A DNA stretch of 55,628 nucleotides from Verrucomicrobiota bacterium (GTDB lineage Bacteria; Verrucomicrobiota; Verrucomicrobiia; Opitutales; Opitutaceae), in the NCBI GenBank assembly GCA_016235555.1, contig JACRKC010000119.1, forward strand, positions 1 to 55,628, in the 5' to 3' direction. This document shows, piece by piece, positions 15,907 through 27,588 of this stretch; the first letter of the stretch is position 1; every line of letters begins with the position of its first letter. The notes under the pieces are model-generated. The model was given only the letters and a program-made list of their open reading frames with translations. It did no database searches and was not told the DNA's origin. The position numbers were made by a program, and so were the translations under genes.

Positions 15907-17328
15907 TCAGGCGAGAATGTCCCGCACGACATGTCCGTGCACGTCGGTCAGGCGGTAGTCGCGGCCGTCGTGGCGGAAGGTCAGGCGCTCATGGTCGAGG
16001 CCCAGTTGGTGCAGGATCGTCGCATGGAGGTCGTGCATGTGGACCTTGTTCCCGATCGCAAAATGGCCGAACTCGTCGGTTTCCCCGTAGGCGAAGCCCG
16101 GCTTGAAGCCGCCGCCGGCCAGCAGCACGGAGAAACCCGTCGGGTTGTGATCGCGGCCAGTGCCGTTTTTCTCCGCGTAGGGCGTGCGGCCGAATTCGCT
16201 GCCAAACCACACGATCGTGTCGTCGAGTAGACCGCGCGACTTCAGGTCGGTGAGCAGGCCGGCCACGGGCTTGTCGACCCGCACCGCGTGGTCAAGGTGC
16301 TTCGGCATGTTGGAATGCTGATCCCAGGCCGGGTTGTTGGTGTTGTCGGAATAGTTTACCTGGATGTAGCGCACTCCGGCCTCGGCGAGGCGGCGCGCCA
16401 TCAGGCATTGGCGCCCATAGTCGTCGGTCGGCTCTTCCCCGATGCCGTAGAGCGCCTTGGTGGCCGCCGATTCCTTCGAGAGATCGAGCGCATCCGGCGC
16501 GTGGTTCTGGAGGCGCCACGCCAGTTCGTAGGAACTCGCCACGGCCTCGAGCTCCGTGTCGCCGGGACGGGCGCGCAGCTGTTCGGCGTTCAGCGCGCGC
16601 ACGAGCTCGAAGTGCCGTTGCTGCGCGGCGGCGTCGCGCGCGGGGTTGCCGACGTTGCGCAGGCCGGCCTCCACCGCCTTCTGTCCGGCGCGACCGATCG
16701 CCGTGCCTTGAAACACCGAGGGCAGAAACGCGTTGCCGTAGTTGCGCGGACCGCCGTTCGCGAGCGTGGGGCTGAGGGTGACGAACGCGGGGAGGTTTTC
16801 GTTCTCCGTGCCGAGACCGTAGGTCACCCAGGAGCCCATCGATGGCCGGATCGTGTTGGTCGATCCGGTGTGGAGAAACAGCGTCGCGGGGCCGTGCGCT
16901 ACACCTTCCGTGTGCATGGAGCGCACGACACAGTAATCGTCCGCGTGCCGGGCGATGTGCGGGAATAACTCCGAGACCCAGCGCCCGCTCTGGCCGCGCT
17001 GTTTGAATTCCCACAACGGTTTCATCACGCGGCCCGTCGCGCCCATGCCGGTCTTGGCGATCGCTCGCTGGTCGAGGAACTCCATCATCTTGCCGTCGTG
17101 GGTGTAGAGCGCCGGCTTGTAATCGAAACTGTCGAGGTGGCTCACGCCGCCGCCCATGAAGAGAAAAATCACGCGCTTGGCGCGCGGCGTGTGATGGGGG
17201 GACGTCGGTCGTCCGGCCGAGCGCGCGGCCGCCTGCGCGGCCATGCCGGCAAACGCCAGGTAACCGAAACCACAGGCGAGCTGTTGCAGGGCTTCACGGC
17301 GGGAGAGGGCGTGCGGGATCATGGGCAT
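15907..17328 (-). CDS. DUF1501 family protein, Tat-exported
   Basis: A 473-residue protein of the DUF1501 family, a sulfatase-like fold common in planctomycetes and Verrucomicrobia. It begins with a twin-arginine signal (SRREALQQLACGFGYLAFAG) and contains the family landmarks RVIFLFMGGGVSHLDSFDYK, VVRSMHTEGVAHGPATLFLH, TIVWFGSEFGRTPYAEKNG, RDHNPTGFSVLLAGGGFK and DLHATILHQLGLDHERL. The exported protein is predicted to act with the DUF1549/DUF1553 protein encoded immediately upstream on the same strand; such pairs are nearly always adjacent, but their substrate is unknown. Starts at 17328 (MPMIPHALSRRE) or 17322 are equally likely; a longer extension would reach the flanking repeat. Confidence 0.93.
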   Translation of the reverse strand: MPMIPHALSRREALQQLACGFGYLAFAGMAAQAAARSAGRPTSPHHTPRAKRVIFLFMGGGVSHLDSFDYKPALYTHDGKMMEFLDQRAIAKTGMGATGRVMKPLWEFKQRGQSGRWVSELFPHIARHADDYCVVRSMHTEGVAHGPATLFLHTGSTNTIRPSMGSWVTYGLGTENENLPAFVTLSPTLANGGPRNYGNAFLPSVFQGTAIGRAGQKAVEAGLRNVGNPARDAAAQQRHFELVRALNAEQLRARPGDTELEAVASSYELAWRLQNHAPDALDLSKESAATKALYGIGEEPTDDYGRQCLMARRLAEAGVRYIQVNYSDNTNNPAWDQHSNMPKHLDHAVRVDKPVAGLLTDLKSRGLLDDTIVWFGSEFGRTPYAEKNGTGRDHNPTGFSVLLAGGGFKPGFAYGETDEFGHFAIGNKVHMHDLHATILHQLGLDHERLTFRHDGRDYRLTDVHGHVVRDILA

Positions 17329-17342
17329 TTCAGGAAGGACCA

Positions 17343-17423
17343 CCACGGATGAACACGGATGGACGCGGATTCAGAGGAGAGATTCGAACGCTGCATCCGT
17401 GTTTATCCGTGTTCATCCGTGGT
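17343..17423. repeat. palindromic repeat, accacggat family
   Basis: The sequence accacggatgaacacggat (17343) faces atccgtgttcatccgtggt (to 17423) across a 40-base centre. It lies between the DUF1501 and PSCyt1/PSD1 genes. The arms are lower in GC than the surrounding DNA, unlike most other repeats in the window; the repeat at 50716-50815 is built in the same style. Confidence 0.85.
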
Positions 17424-17431
17424 TCAAAAAC

Positions 17432-20359
17432 TCAATGGAGGTAACGGAAATCGACGCTCGCAAAAAGCGCTTGGTGCAACTCGGTCCATGCCTCGGCGGA
17501 ATCGGCGGCGACGTGACGCAGCGCGATTTCCTTTTCGTGCGCGGTCGGCACGCGGCCGAGGGTGCGCTGATAGGCGCGGTCGATGCGCGCGGCGACGTCC
17601 GCTGCGGGCTCGCGAAGCGTGCGCTCGGCGGCGTGCCGCGCCTGCTCGAGGGCAAAGGGATGGTTCATCAGGTAGAGCGCCTGCGGCGCGACGACGGATG
17701 CATGGCGCTGCGCCACGGGGGCGTTGATGTCGGCGAAATCGAACACCTCGAAGAGTTCGAGCCGGGCGTTGCGAAAGGCCGGCGTATAGAGGCTGCGGCG
17801 GGTGTCGTTGAAAACGTAGCCGTATTCGCTCGTGGCCGGCGCGCCGCCGGGCGAGCCCTTGCCCGGGCCGATGTTCGGTCCGCCCATGCGGAGATCGAGG
17901 CGCCCGGCGACGGCGAGCATCGCGTCCCGGATCTCCTCGGCTTCGAGGCGGCGGCGATTCGCGTGCGAACACAGGCGGTTTTCCGGGTCGAGACGCACGG
18001 CTTCGGGTGCCGGTGCACTGGACAACTGATACCTCCGGGAGAGCACGATCGTGCGCACGAGCTTCTTCATCGACCAGCCGTCGGCCACGAATCGACGCGC
18101 CAGATGGTCGAGCAGCTCCGGATGGGACGGACGGTCACCCGTCGTGCCGAAATTATCCACCGAACGGACCAGCCCGTGGCCCATGAGCCAGGCCCAGGCG
18201 CGGTTCACGGTGACGCGGGCGGTCAACGGATTGTCCGCCGTCGCGATCCAATCAGCGAGTTCGCGGCGGCCGCTTTCGCTGGGAGTAAAGGCTGCCGGTG
18301 CGACTCCGGCGGCCACTTGGAGGAAACCACGGGGGACTTTCGGCCCCAGGCTACGCGCCACGCCGCGCACGCGGATTTCGGTGTCGCCGATTTCCCCCGC
18401 GGCTTCACGCACACTCATGGCCAGGTGTCGCTTGGGGCCGGCCGCCGTCAGTTTTTTCAACTCTGCCTCGAGCCGGCGAAGCTCGGCGGTGGCCTTCTTC
18501 GCCGCGGGATCCGCACCCGCCGGCGCCATCGCGGCCACGGCGCCATCCGGCCGACCATCAGCCGCGAGCAATTGGAGCGCATCGACGATGACGTAGCCAT
18601 CGGTGCCCTCCGTCGAGACGAGGATGTAGCCCGCCCCGTCTTTCTCGAATCGAAACTGCCCGAGGCTCACGAAGTGCCCGTCGAGCGGCGCCGCCTCGCG
18701 CTCGTTCACCACCACCGTGCGTTCACCGTCGGCGTGCAAGATCGTGATCGGCACATTGGTGGCGCGGTTGGGCTGCGCCGTGTAGGCGAAACGCACGTCG
18801 TAGAGTCCCGTCTGGGGGATCGCCGGCGTAAACGTGACGGTGCGCTGCCCCTTCTGCTCGTTGTTGTCGGTCAGGTAACCGGCCCCCAGAAAGGGCTTCA
18901 CCGTGGTCGAGACACTCCAGCCGCCGACGATTTTCGCCTGCTGGTCGTCGAGCACGACGCCGGGCAGCGCCGCCAGTGCGACGGTCTTGCCGGCGCCGGC
19001 CGGGCCCGCGGCTTTTCGCAGCGTGGCGATTTTCTTCTCCAACCCCGCGACCTCCCGTCGGTGGGCGGTGATCGCGGCCTCGGCGTCGGGCTCCATCGGC
19101 AGCTCGGCGTCGACCCATTTGGCCACGTTGTCGGTGTAGTTCTCGAGCGTGTGCGTGCCACGCAGGATGCCGGCCAGCGCGTAGTAATCACGCGTCGGCA
19201 CCGGGTCGAACTTGTGGTCGTGGCAGCGGGCGCAGCCGAGCGTGAGGCCAAGGAAGGCCTTGCCGATGGTGTCGATCTGCTCGTCGACGATATCCATCCG
19301 CAGCTGGTCCTTGTTCTGTTCTTCGTAGTTCGTCGGGCCGAGCGCGAGGAACGCCGTCGCGGTGAGCTGCCGCCGGCGTGCCTCGGCATCGGCCGCCGGC
19401 AGCAAATCGCCCGCGATTTGTTCGCGGATGAAGCGATCGAAGGGCATGTCGCGATTCACCGCATCGACCACATAGTCCCGGTAGCGCCACGCGTCCTTGA
19501 ACAGCAGCGTGCGGCCGCCGCCACTCGACTCGGCGAAGCGTGCCACATCCAACCAATGCCGCCCCCACCTTTCGCCGAACTGCGGGGACGCCAGCAGCTC
19601 GTCCACGACCGCGGTGAACGCTGCGGAAGTCGGGCGCGGGTCGCGTGCAAACGCCTCCAGCGCTTCCGTCGACGGCGGCAGACCCGTGAGATCAAACGTC
19701 ACCCGCCGCAGCAACGCCGTCCGCGAGGCATCGGGCGCGGGGCGGAGACCCTTGCTCCGCCAACCCGCCGCCACAAACCGATCGACGGCGGTGCGCGGCC
19801 AGTCGCCCGCGTCCGGCGGAATCGGCGGATCGGCGAGCGGGAGGAACGACCAGAATCTGCGGCCCTCCGCGATCGAGAGGCCGGATTTTTTCTCGCGGTC
19901 CGCCGTGGTCGCAGCCGCGCCACCCGTGTCCGGCGCGGGCGCGCCCCGCTTCACCCACTCTTCCAGCAGCGCGACCTCTTCCCGGGACAACTGCGTCTTT
20001 GGCGGCATCGCCTCGAACTCGAGGCCGGTATAGCGCACCGCCTTGATCAGCGGGCTGTCGTCCACCTTGCCGGGCACCACCGCCGGGCCGGAATCGCCCC
20101 CGTGCAGCCAGCCCGCCGCCTGATCCAGCCGGAGCCCGGCTTTGATCTTTTTTCCTTCCGAGTGACATTCGTAGCAGCGCTCGGCCAGGAGTGGTCGGAT
20201 TCTTTTCTCAAAGAATTCATGGTCGGCCGCGCCCGCCGCCCGCAGCCCCGAGCCGACTGCCGTGAACGCACCAACGGCGAGGACGCGTCCAATCAAGGAC
20301 GCGGCGGACGCGAGTCTCCGGGGTGAGAACGCCAGCTGCACTGCGACAAAACAGGCCAA
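17432..20359 (-). CDS. PSCyt1-DUF1549-DUF1553 (PSD1) secreted cytochrome-like protein
   Basis: A 975-residue exported protein of planctomycete type. After a signal region come a PSCyt1 cytochrome-like domain with a haem-binding CYECH (C62, C65, H66) and MPPKTQLSREEVALLEEWV, then DUF1549 (PRTAVDRFVAAGWRSKGL, FDLTGLPP, GERWGRHWLDVARFAESS, and a second CARCHDHKFDP). A carbohydrate-binding or golvesin-like beta domain is inserted at about 455-590 (GGWSVSTTVKPF to GYVIVDALQLL). The C-terminal DUF1553 carries NPLTARVTVNRAWAWLMGHG and ANRRRLEAEEIRDAMLAVAG. The partner DUF1501 gene follows on the same strand. The proteins are proposed to act on polysaccharides outside the cytoplasm, but no activity is proven. 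Confidence 0.93.
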   Translation of the reverse strand: MACFVAVQLAFSPRRLASAASLIGRVLAVGAFTAVGSGLRAAGAADHEFFEKRIRPLLAERCYECHSEGKKIKAGLRLDQAAGWLHGGDSGPAVVPGKVDDSPLIKAVRYTGLEFEAMPPKTQLSREEVALLEEWVKRGAPAPDTGGAAATTADREKKSGLSIAEGRRFWSFLPLADPPIPPDAGDWPRTAVDRFVAAGWRSKGLRPAPDASRTALLRRVTFDLTGLPPSTEALEAFARDPRPTSAAFTAVVDELLASPQFGERWGRHWLDVARFAESSGGGRTLLFKDAWRYRDYVVDAVNRDMPFDRFIREQIAGDLLPAADAEARRRQLTATAFLALGPTNYEEQNKDQLRMDIVDEQIDTIGKAFLGLTLGCARCHDHKFDPVPTRDYYALAGILRGTHTLENYTDNVAKWVDAELPMEPDAEAAITAHRREVAGLEKKIATLRKAAGPAGAGKTVALAALPGVVLDDQQAKIVGGWSVSTTVKPFLGAGYLTDNNEQKGQRTVTFTPAIPQTGLYDVRFAYTAQPNRATNVPITILHADGERTVVVNEREAAPLDGHFVSLGQFRFEKDGAGYILVSTEGTDGYVIVDALQLLAADGRPDGAVAAMAPAGADPAAKKATAELRRLEAELKKLTAAGPKRHLAMSVREAAGEIGDTEIRVRGVARSLGPKVPRGFLQVAAGVAPAAFTPSESGRRELADWIATADNPLTARVTVNRAWAWLMGHGLVRSVDNFGTTGDRPSHPELLDHLARRFVADGWSMKKLVRTIVLSRRYQLSSAPAPEAVRLDPENRLCSHANRRRLEAEEIRDAMLAVAGRLDLRMGGPNIGPGKGSPGGAPATSEYGYVFNDTRRSLYTPAFRNARLELFEVFDFADINAPVAQRHASVVAPQALYLMNHPFALEQARHAAERTLREPAADVAARIDRAYQRTLGRVPTAHEKEIALRHVAADSAEAWTELHQALFASVDFRYLH

Positions 20360-20433
20360 GGGGGAACCCGAGCAGCGAAGCGGAGCGTCCCGTCGAAATC
20401 AAGTGCGGCGCCAGCCAGCCGTCCGCCGTGGAT

Positions 20434-20570
20434 GTGACTCAAACTGAGGTCAGCGATTTGTAGCGGCGGTCTATGACCGCGAGCGAATGCCCTTGGCGCA
20501 ACGTCGGCGGTCATAGACCGCCGCTACAGCCGAGACATTCGAAAACTGACCTCACTTTGAGTTGCACCCG
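20434..20570. repeat. nested palindrome, family 2 (inverted copy)
   Basis: Outer arms gtgactcaaactgaggtcag (20434-20453) and ctgacctcactttgagttgc (20545 onward) enclose an inner palindrome from gtagcggcggtctatgaccg (20460) to cggtcatagaccgccgctac (to 20526). The left half is the reverse complement of the right flank of the repeat at 2815-2955. With the neighbouring family 3 element it fills the whole 348-base gap 20360-20707, where I see no gene. Confidence 0.85.
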
Positions 20571-20579
20571 CCCGCCGTT

Positions 20580-20690
20580 GGGCGCATCTCAGTTGCTTGC
20601 AGTCCGGAGAGAGCGAAGGAGCGGCGGTTTTCAACCGCCGGGCTTGGGCGCTTGGAAAAGCGCCCCTCCGCAGTGCAAAAAAGTGAGCAG
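20580..20690. repeat. palindromic repeat, family 3
   Basis: Outer arms gggcgcatctcagttgcttg (20580) and gcaaaaaagtgagcagcccc (around 20674) enclose the hairpins gcggcggttttcaaccgccg and gggcgcttggaaaagcgccc. The same arrangement recurs at 23852-23963 and, with a different centre, at 32465-32558. Confidence 0.8.
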
Positions 20691-20707
20691 CCCCCCCGCC
20701 GTTCGCT

Positions 20708-21568
20708 TCAATCAAACACCACCGTCTTGTTACCGTAGACGAGCACGCGGCCTTCGAGGTGCCAGCGCACCGCCTGCGCGAGCACGGTCTTCTCGAGATC
20801 GCGGCCCTTGCGGATGAGGTCGTCGACCCCGTGGCGGTGCGTCACGCGCGCCACATCCTGATGGATGATCGGCCCCTCATCGAGATCGCGCGTCGCATAG
20901 TGCGCCGTCGCCCCGATCAGCTTCACGCCGCGCGTGTGCGCCTGATGGTAGGGCTTGCCGCCCGCAAACGCCGGGAGGAACGAGTGGTGAATGTTGATCA
21001 CCGGCCGGCCGATCTTTTCCAGCAGATCAGCCGACAACACCTGCATGTAGCGCGCGAGCACGACGAGGTCGGCTTTGAGTTCGTCGAGCAGCGCCAGCTG
21101 GCGGGCTTCCGCCTGCGGCTTCGTGTCGGGTGTGACCGGGATGTGGTAAAACGGCAACCCGTAGCCACGCGCCGCCTCGGCGAGGTCCGCGTGGTTGCCC
21201 GCGATCGCCACGATGTCGCCGGAGAAATCCCCCGCTTTCCACCGCAGGATCAAGTCGTGAAAACAGTGATCCGCCTTCGAGACGAGCACCGCGATGCGCG
21301 CGCGGCGGTTCGACTGGATGACCTTGGCCTGCATCCCCAGCGACGCCGCGAACGCCAGAAAATCCGCCGACTCCCGCTCCGCCACGCCCGCCGCACCGGT
21401 CGGCACCCACTCCACGCGCTGAAAGAAAATCCCCGCCTCCATGTCGCGATGCTGGTCGGCGTGCAGGATGTTGCCGCCGCGTGCGAAGATCCAGCCGGAC
21501 ACCCGCGCGACGAGGCCGGGCTGGTCGGGACCATGCAGGAGGGCGATGAGGGTGGCGGGAGAGTCCAT
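20708..21568 (-). CDS. purU: formyltetrahydrofolate deformylase
   Basis: Hydrolyses 10-formyltetrahydrofolate to formate and tetrahydrofolate, balancing one-carbon pools. The 286-residue protein has the N-terminal ACT regulatory domain (LHGPDQPGLVARVSGWIFAR, NILHADQHRD) and a formyltransferase domain with AIAGNHADLAE, the catalytic-site text INIHHSFLPAFAGGKPYHQA, IGATAHYATRDLDEGPIIHQ and the C-terminal GRVLVYGNKTVVF. The ACT domain separates it from PurN. Length is typical. A family 4 palindrome touches its start codon. It could supply formate to PurT if that enzyme is present elsewhere. Confidence 0.96.
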   Translation of the reverse strand: MDSPATLIALLHGPDQPGLVARVSGWIFARGGNILHADQHRDMEAGIFFQRVEWVPTGAAGVAERESADFLAFAASLGMQAKVIQSNRRARIAVLVSKADHCFHDLILRWKAGDFSGDIVAIAGNHADLAEAARGYGLPFYHIPVTPDTKPQAEARQLALLDELKADLVVLARYMQVLSADLLEKIGRPVINIHHSFLPAFAGGKPYHQAHTRGVKLIGATAHYATRDLDEGPIIHQDVARVTHRHGVDDLIRKGRDLEKTVLAQAVRWHLEGRVLVYGNKTVVFD

Positions 21569-21645
21569 AGGTGGAGCGCGTTGACCTCAACGCGCTGGCT
21601 GCCACACGCAGTCAACAAAGCGCGTTGAGGTCAACGCGCTCCACC
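21569..21645. repeat. palindromic repeat, family 4
   Basis: The arms aggtggagcgcgttgacctc (21569) and gaggtcaacgcgctccaccc (to 21645) form a long hairpin immediately upstream of the purU start, in the purU to quinone-oxidoreductase gap. It has a second internal copy of the word gcgcgttgaggtcaacgcgc. Confidence 0.85.
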
Positions 21646-21684
21646 CGCGCCCTTCGGGCGCACACCACGCTCTCGCCGGAAGCA

Positions 21685-22653
21685 TCACGGCAGCAGCAAA
21701 ACTTTTCCGGTGGTCGCGCGCCCTTCGAGCGCGCGGTGGGCTTCGGCCGCGGCGCCCAGCGGGAAGGTCGCGACGATGCGCACTTTCAGCGCCCCGCCGG
21801 CGATCGCCGCAAACAGATCGCCACTCCGGGTCCGCAACTCCGCCGGCGTCAGCGTGTAGTGGGCGAGGGTCGGACGCGTGAAGAAGAGCGATCCCTTCTG
21901 CGACAGGACCAGCGGCGAAAACGGCGGCACCGCCCCGCTCGCGTTGCCGAACGACGCCAGCATCCCGCGCGGCCGCAGGCTGTTGAGCGAGCCCTCGAAG
22001 GTCTCCTTGCCCACGCCGTCGTAAACCACATCCACGCCGCGACCGCCGGTGAAGGCGCGCGCGGCCTCCGAAAAATTCTCGCGCGTGTAAACGCAGACCG
22101 CATCCGCGCCCGCTTCGCGCGCGAGCTTCGCCTTGTCGTCGGTGCCCACGGTCGCGACGACGCGCGCACCGCGCAATTTCGCCAGTTGCACCAACAGCAA
22201 GCCGACGCCGCCCGCCGCCGCGTGGACGAGCGCCGTGTCGCCGGGCTTGAGCGGCCAGGTGTCGAACACGAGGTAGTGCGCGGTCATGCCTTGCAGCAGG
22301 ACCGCGGCCGCGAGCGATGCACTCACTCCCTCGGGCACGCGCACGAGCTGCGCCGCCGGGGCGGTGGCCTCGGCCGCGTAGGCGCCGTTGACGGCTACGC
22401 TCGCCACGCGATCACCCACTCTGAAATCCGTCACATCCTCGCCCACCGCCGTGATGGCACCAGCGGCCTCCTGCCCGAGCGTGTGCGGGAGCGGCACCTT
22501 GTAGAGACCGCTGCGCTTGTAGGTGTCGATGTAGTTGACGCCCGCGGCCTCGACGCGAAACCGCACTTCGCCCGCACCCGGCGCGGGCAGATCGATCTGT
22601 TCGGCCCGGAGTTGGTCCGGGCCGCCGGTTTCATGGATGCGGATGGCGAGCAT
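21685..22653 (-). CDS. NADPH:quinone oxidoreductase (zinc-free MDR family)
   Basis: A 322-residue medium-chain reductase of the QOR1 type, expected to reduce quinones or other electrophilic carbonyls with NADPH. It carries the family text GVNYIDTYKRSGLYKVPLPH, TLGQEAAGAITAVGEDV, VAVNGAYAAEATAPAAQLVR and a Rossmann motif HAAAGGVGLLLVQLAKLRGA. It has no structural-zinc cysteine cluster, as expected for quinone reductases. Length is normal. It is followed by purU on the same strand but the palindrome in between makes co-regulation uncertain. Confidence 0.9.
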   Translation of the reverse strand: MLAIRIHETGGPDQLRAEQIDLPAPGAGEVRFRVEAAGVNYIDTYKRSGLYKVPLPHTLGQEAAGAITAVGEDVTDFRVGDRVASVAVNGAYAAEATAPAAQLVRVPEGVSASLAAAVLLQGMTAHYLVFDTWPLKPGDTALVHAAAGGVGLLLVQLAKLRGARVVATVGTDDKAKLAREAGADAVCVYTRENFSEAARAFTGGRGVDVVYDGVGKETFEGSLNSLRPRGMLASFGNASGAVPPFSPLVLSQKGSLFFTRPTLAHYTLTPAELRTRSGDLFAAIAGGALKVRIVATFPLGAAAEAHRALEGRATTGKVLLLP

Positions 22654-22725
22654 GAGGAGGCGATGAAACGCGACGGTGCGACGGTGTCAAAGCCCCACGT
22701 CTCAGCGAGCGGGGGTTGGCACTCG

Positions 22726-22789
22726 GGTTCGTGGCCCCGCCTTCAGGCGGAATTCGAAAACCTTCCGGCTGAAGCCGGGGCTACGAACA
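22726..22789. repeat. palindromic repeat (ggttcgtggcccc family)
   Basis: Ends ggttcgtggccccgcc (22726) and ggggctacgaac (to 22788) face each other, with two inner hairpins ccgccttcaggcgg and ccggctgaagccgg. It lies between the LysM lipoprotein stop and the quinone oxidoreductase start. Confidence 0.7.
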
Positions 22790-22818
22790 AATCCCAACCG
22801 CCCGTCTGGTCCCACCCC

Positions 22819-23787
22819 TTACTTCGCCGGAATCTCCAGCTCCAACCCCGGCGGCAGCGCGCCATCGAGCGGCAGCCGGCCGCGGTTGGCTTCAAAGATC
22901 GTCCGCCATTTCGAAGCATCACCATAGTAGCGGTCGGCGAGTTTCTCGAGCGTTTCGCCATCCTTGAGCAAATGGCGGCGAGTCGCGGTGCTGGCGCTCC
23001 GCGTGCGCGGCTCCGGGGCGGTTGTCGTATCGACGCCCGACACCGCCGAAGCCACCGCACGCAGTTGCTCGCGCAGCTTCGTCGCGGCTTGCTCGGCCTG
23101 CACGCGCGCCGCCTTTTCGGTCTTCAACTCCATCTCCAGTTTCACGGCGGCTGATTTCTCCGCCCTCAACTCGCTTTCGAGCCTGGTGATCGTGGCTTTC
23201 ACCTCCTTGGAGCCCGAGGAGGATTCCTTCAACTGTGCCGCCAGCGCGGCGTGGTCCGCACGGAGCTTCTCATTCTCGGCAAACACCCCGGCCAGTTCCT
23301 GCTTAAACGATGCATACGACTTCACCTTGCCCGCCAGCTTGTCATCGAGCGGATCCACCTCGCGCGCCGCGGGCGCCGGGGCCGGGCTGGTCGACGGCAG
23401 ACCGGCCTTCAATTTCGCATTGGCCGCCCTGAGCGTGGCAATCTCCCTGGTCGCATCATTGAGCTGGGCGACCAGCCGCGCGGGCGAGTTGGCGCCGTCG
23501 TCGCGCGATTCGCTGCGGGAGGCGGCGGACGACGACGCGGGGACGCGCTCCGGTTCGCGAAGGGCTTCGCGGGACGACTCGCGGCTCGACTCGCGCGAGG
23601 TGGAGGTGGCCGGCTTATCCGCGACCCTCTCGGTGCGCACCGATTCGGATCTGGGCTCCGCTTCGCTGGCGGCCGGTTTGGATTCGGCCACGGGCTCGCT
23701 GTTGCTCTCCGACGGCGCGGAGGCGCAGCCGGCCAGCGTGAGGCCGGCGACGATGGGCAAGAAGGCGGAAAGGCGAAGATCGCGCAT
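22819..23787 (-). CDS. LysM-domain lipoprotein with coiled coil
   Basis: A 322-residue envelope protein. The signal peptide ends in a lipobox (LTLAGCAS), so it should be lipid-anchored. A low-complexity Ser/Glu/Ala/Arg region follows, then a long coiled coil (about 110-245; for example ITRLESELRAEKSAAVKLEM), and a C-terminal LysM motif (HLLKDGETLEKLADRYYGDA, SKWRTIFEANRGRL) for binding peptidoglycan. The ATG at 23787 gives MRDLRLSAFLPIVAGL directly before the lipobox; upstream in-frame codons lie in repeat sequence. The architecture resembles envelope spacer or division-associated proteins, but no precise role can be assigned. Confidence 0.82.
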   Translation of the reverse strand: MRDLRLSAFLPIVAGLTLAGCASAPSESNSEPVAESKPAASEAEPRSESVRTERVADKPATSTSRESSRESSREALREPERVPASSSAASRSESRDDGANSPARLVAQLNDATREIATLRAANAKLKAGLPSTSPAPAPAAREVDPLDDKLAGKVKSYASFKQELAGVFAENEKLRADHAALAAQLKESSSGSKEVKATITRLESELRAEKSAAVKLEMELKTEKAARVQAEQAATKLREQLRAVASAVSGVDTTTAPEPRTRSASTATRRHLLKDGETLEKLADRYYGDASKWRTIFEANRGRLPLDGALPPGLELEIPAK

Positions 23788-23851
23788 GTCCGCTGATAGG
23801 CCAGCCCGGCCGGGCTTGGCAATCTCCGGCTCAGGCGGGGCGGGCGGCGGA

Positions 23852-23963
23852 CGCATCTCAGTTTCTTGTGGTCCGATGAGCGCGACGGAGCGGCGGTGTT
23901 CAACCGCCGAGCTTGGGCGCTTGGAAAAGCACCCTTCCGCAGCGCAAGAAGGCGAGATGCGCC
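23852..23963. repeat. palindromic repeat, family 3
   Basis: Outer arms gcatctcagtttcttg (from 23853) and caagaaggcgagatgc (to 23960) enclose cggcggtgttcaaccgccg and an imperfect hairpin ggcgcttggaaaagcaccc. It is the second copy of the element at 20580 in the same orientation. Confidence 0.85.
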
Positions 23964-23976
23964 CGCCTGCGGTTCG

Positions 23977-24094
23977 AGGTGGAGCGCGTTGACCTCAACG
24001 CGCTTTTGGTGGGAGGGGCTTTACGCCCCGACGAGTCGCGGGGTAAACCCGCTCCCACCTTCAAACCAGCGCGCTGGGTTCAACGCGCTCACCT
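23977..24094. repeat. nested palindrome: family 5 core inside family 4 arms
   Basis: This is nearly the same composite as 6001-6120: outer aggtggagcgcgttgacctc and caacgcgctcacct around an inner element from gtgggaggggctttacgccc to gggtaaacccgctcccacct. With the family 3 repeat it fills the 325-base gap between the LysM gene and carB; I see no gene there. Confidence 0.9.
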
Positions 24095-24112
24095 CGACTG
24101 CCACGCTCCGCC

Positions 24113-27441
<3,329 letters not shown>

Positions 27442-27588
27442 GGGCGTAGATTTTGCCGAGGGTTGAGAGCACCCAAACCGGCGGCAAGCGGGAAGTCGCC
27501 GTCGCGCCGTCATAGCGGGGAAAATTCCCTGCGGTTAGCGCTCGCGCCGCAACAGCCCGGGTCTTTTCCTCACCCTTCCCCGGTCAAA

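Noticed and set aside
17321-20326. A 1001-residue open frame on the plus strand opposite the PSCyt1/PSD1 gene
   Set aside because: It is a high-GC antisense shadow: arginine- and glycine-rich with no domain text, and the opposite strand encodes clear family motifs throughout.
20434-24094. CRISPR array from the many repeats
   Set aside because: The repeats are of several families, each internally palindromic, scattered between genes and not regularly spaced with unique spacers; no cas gene is present.
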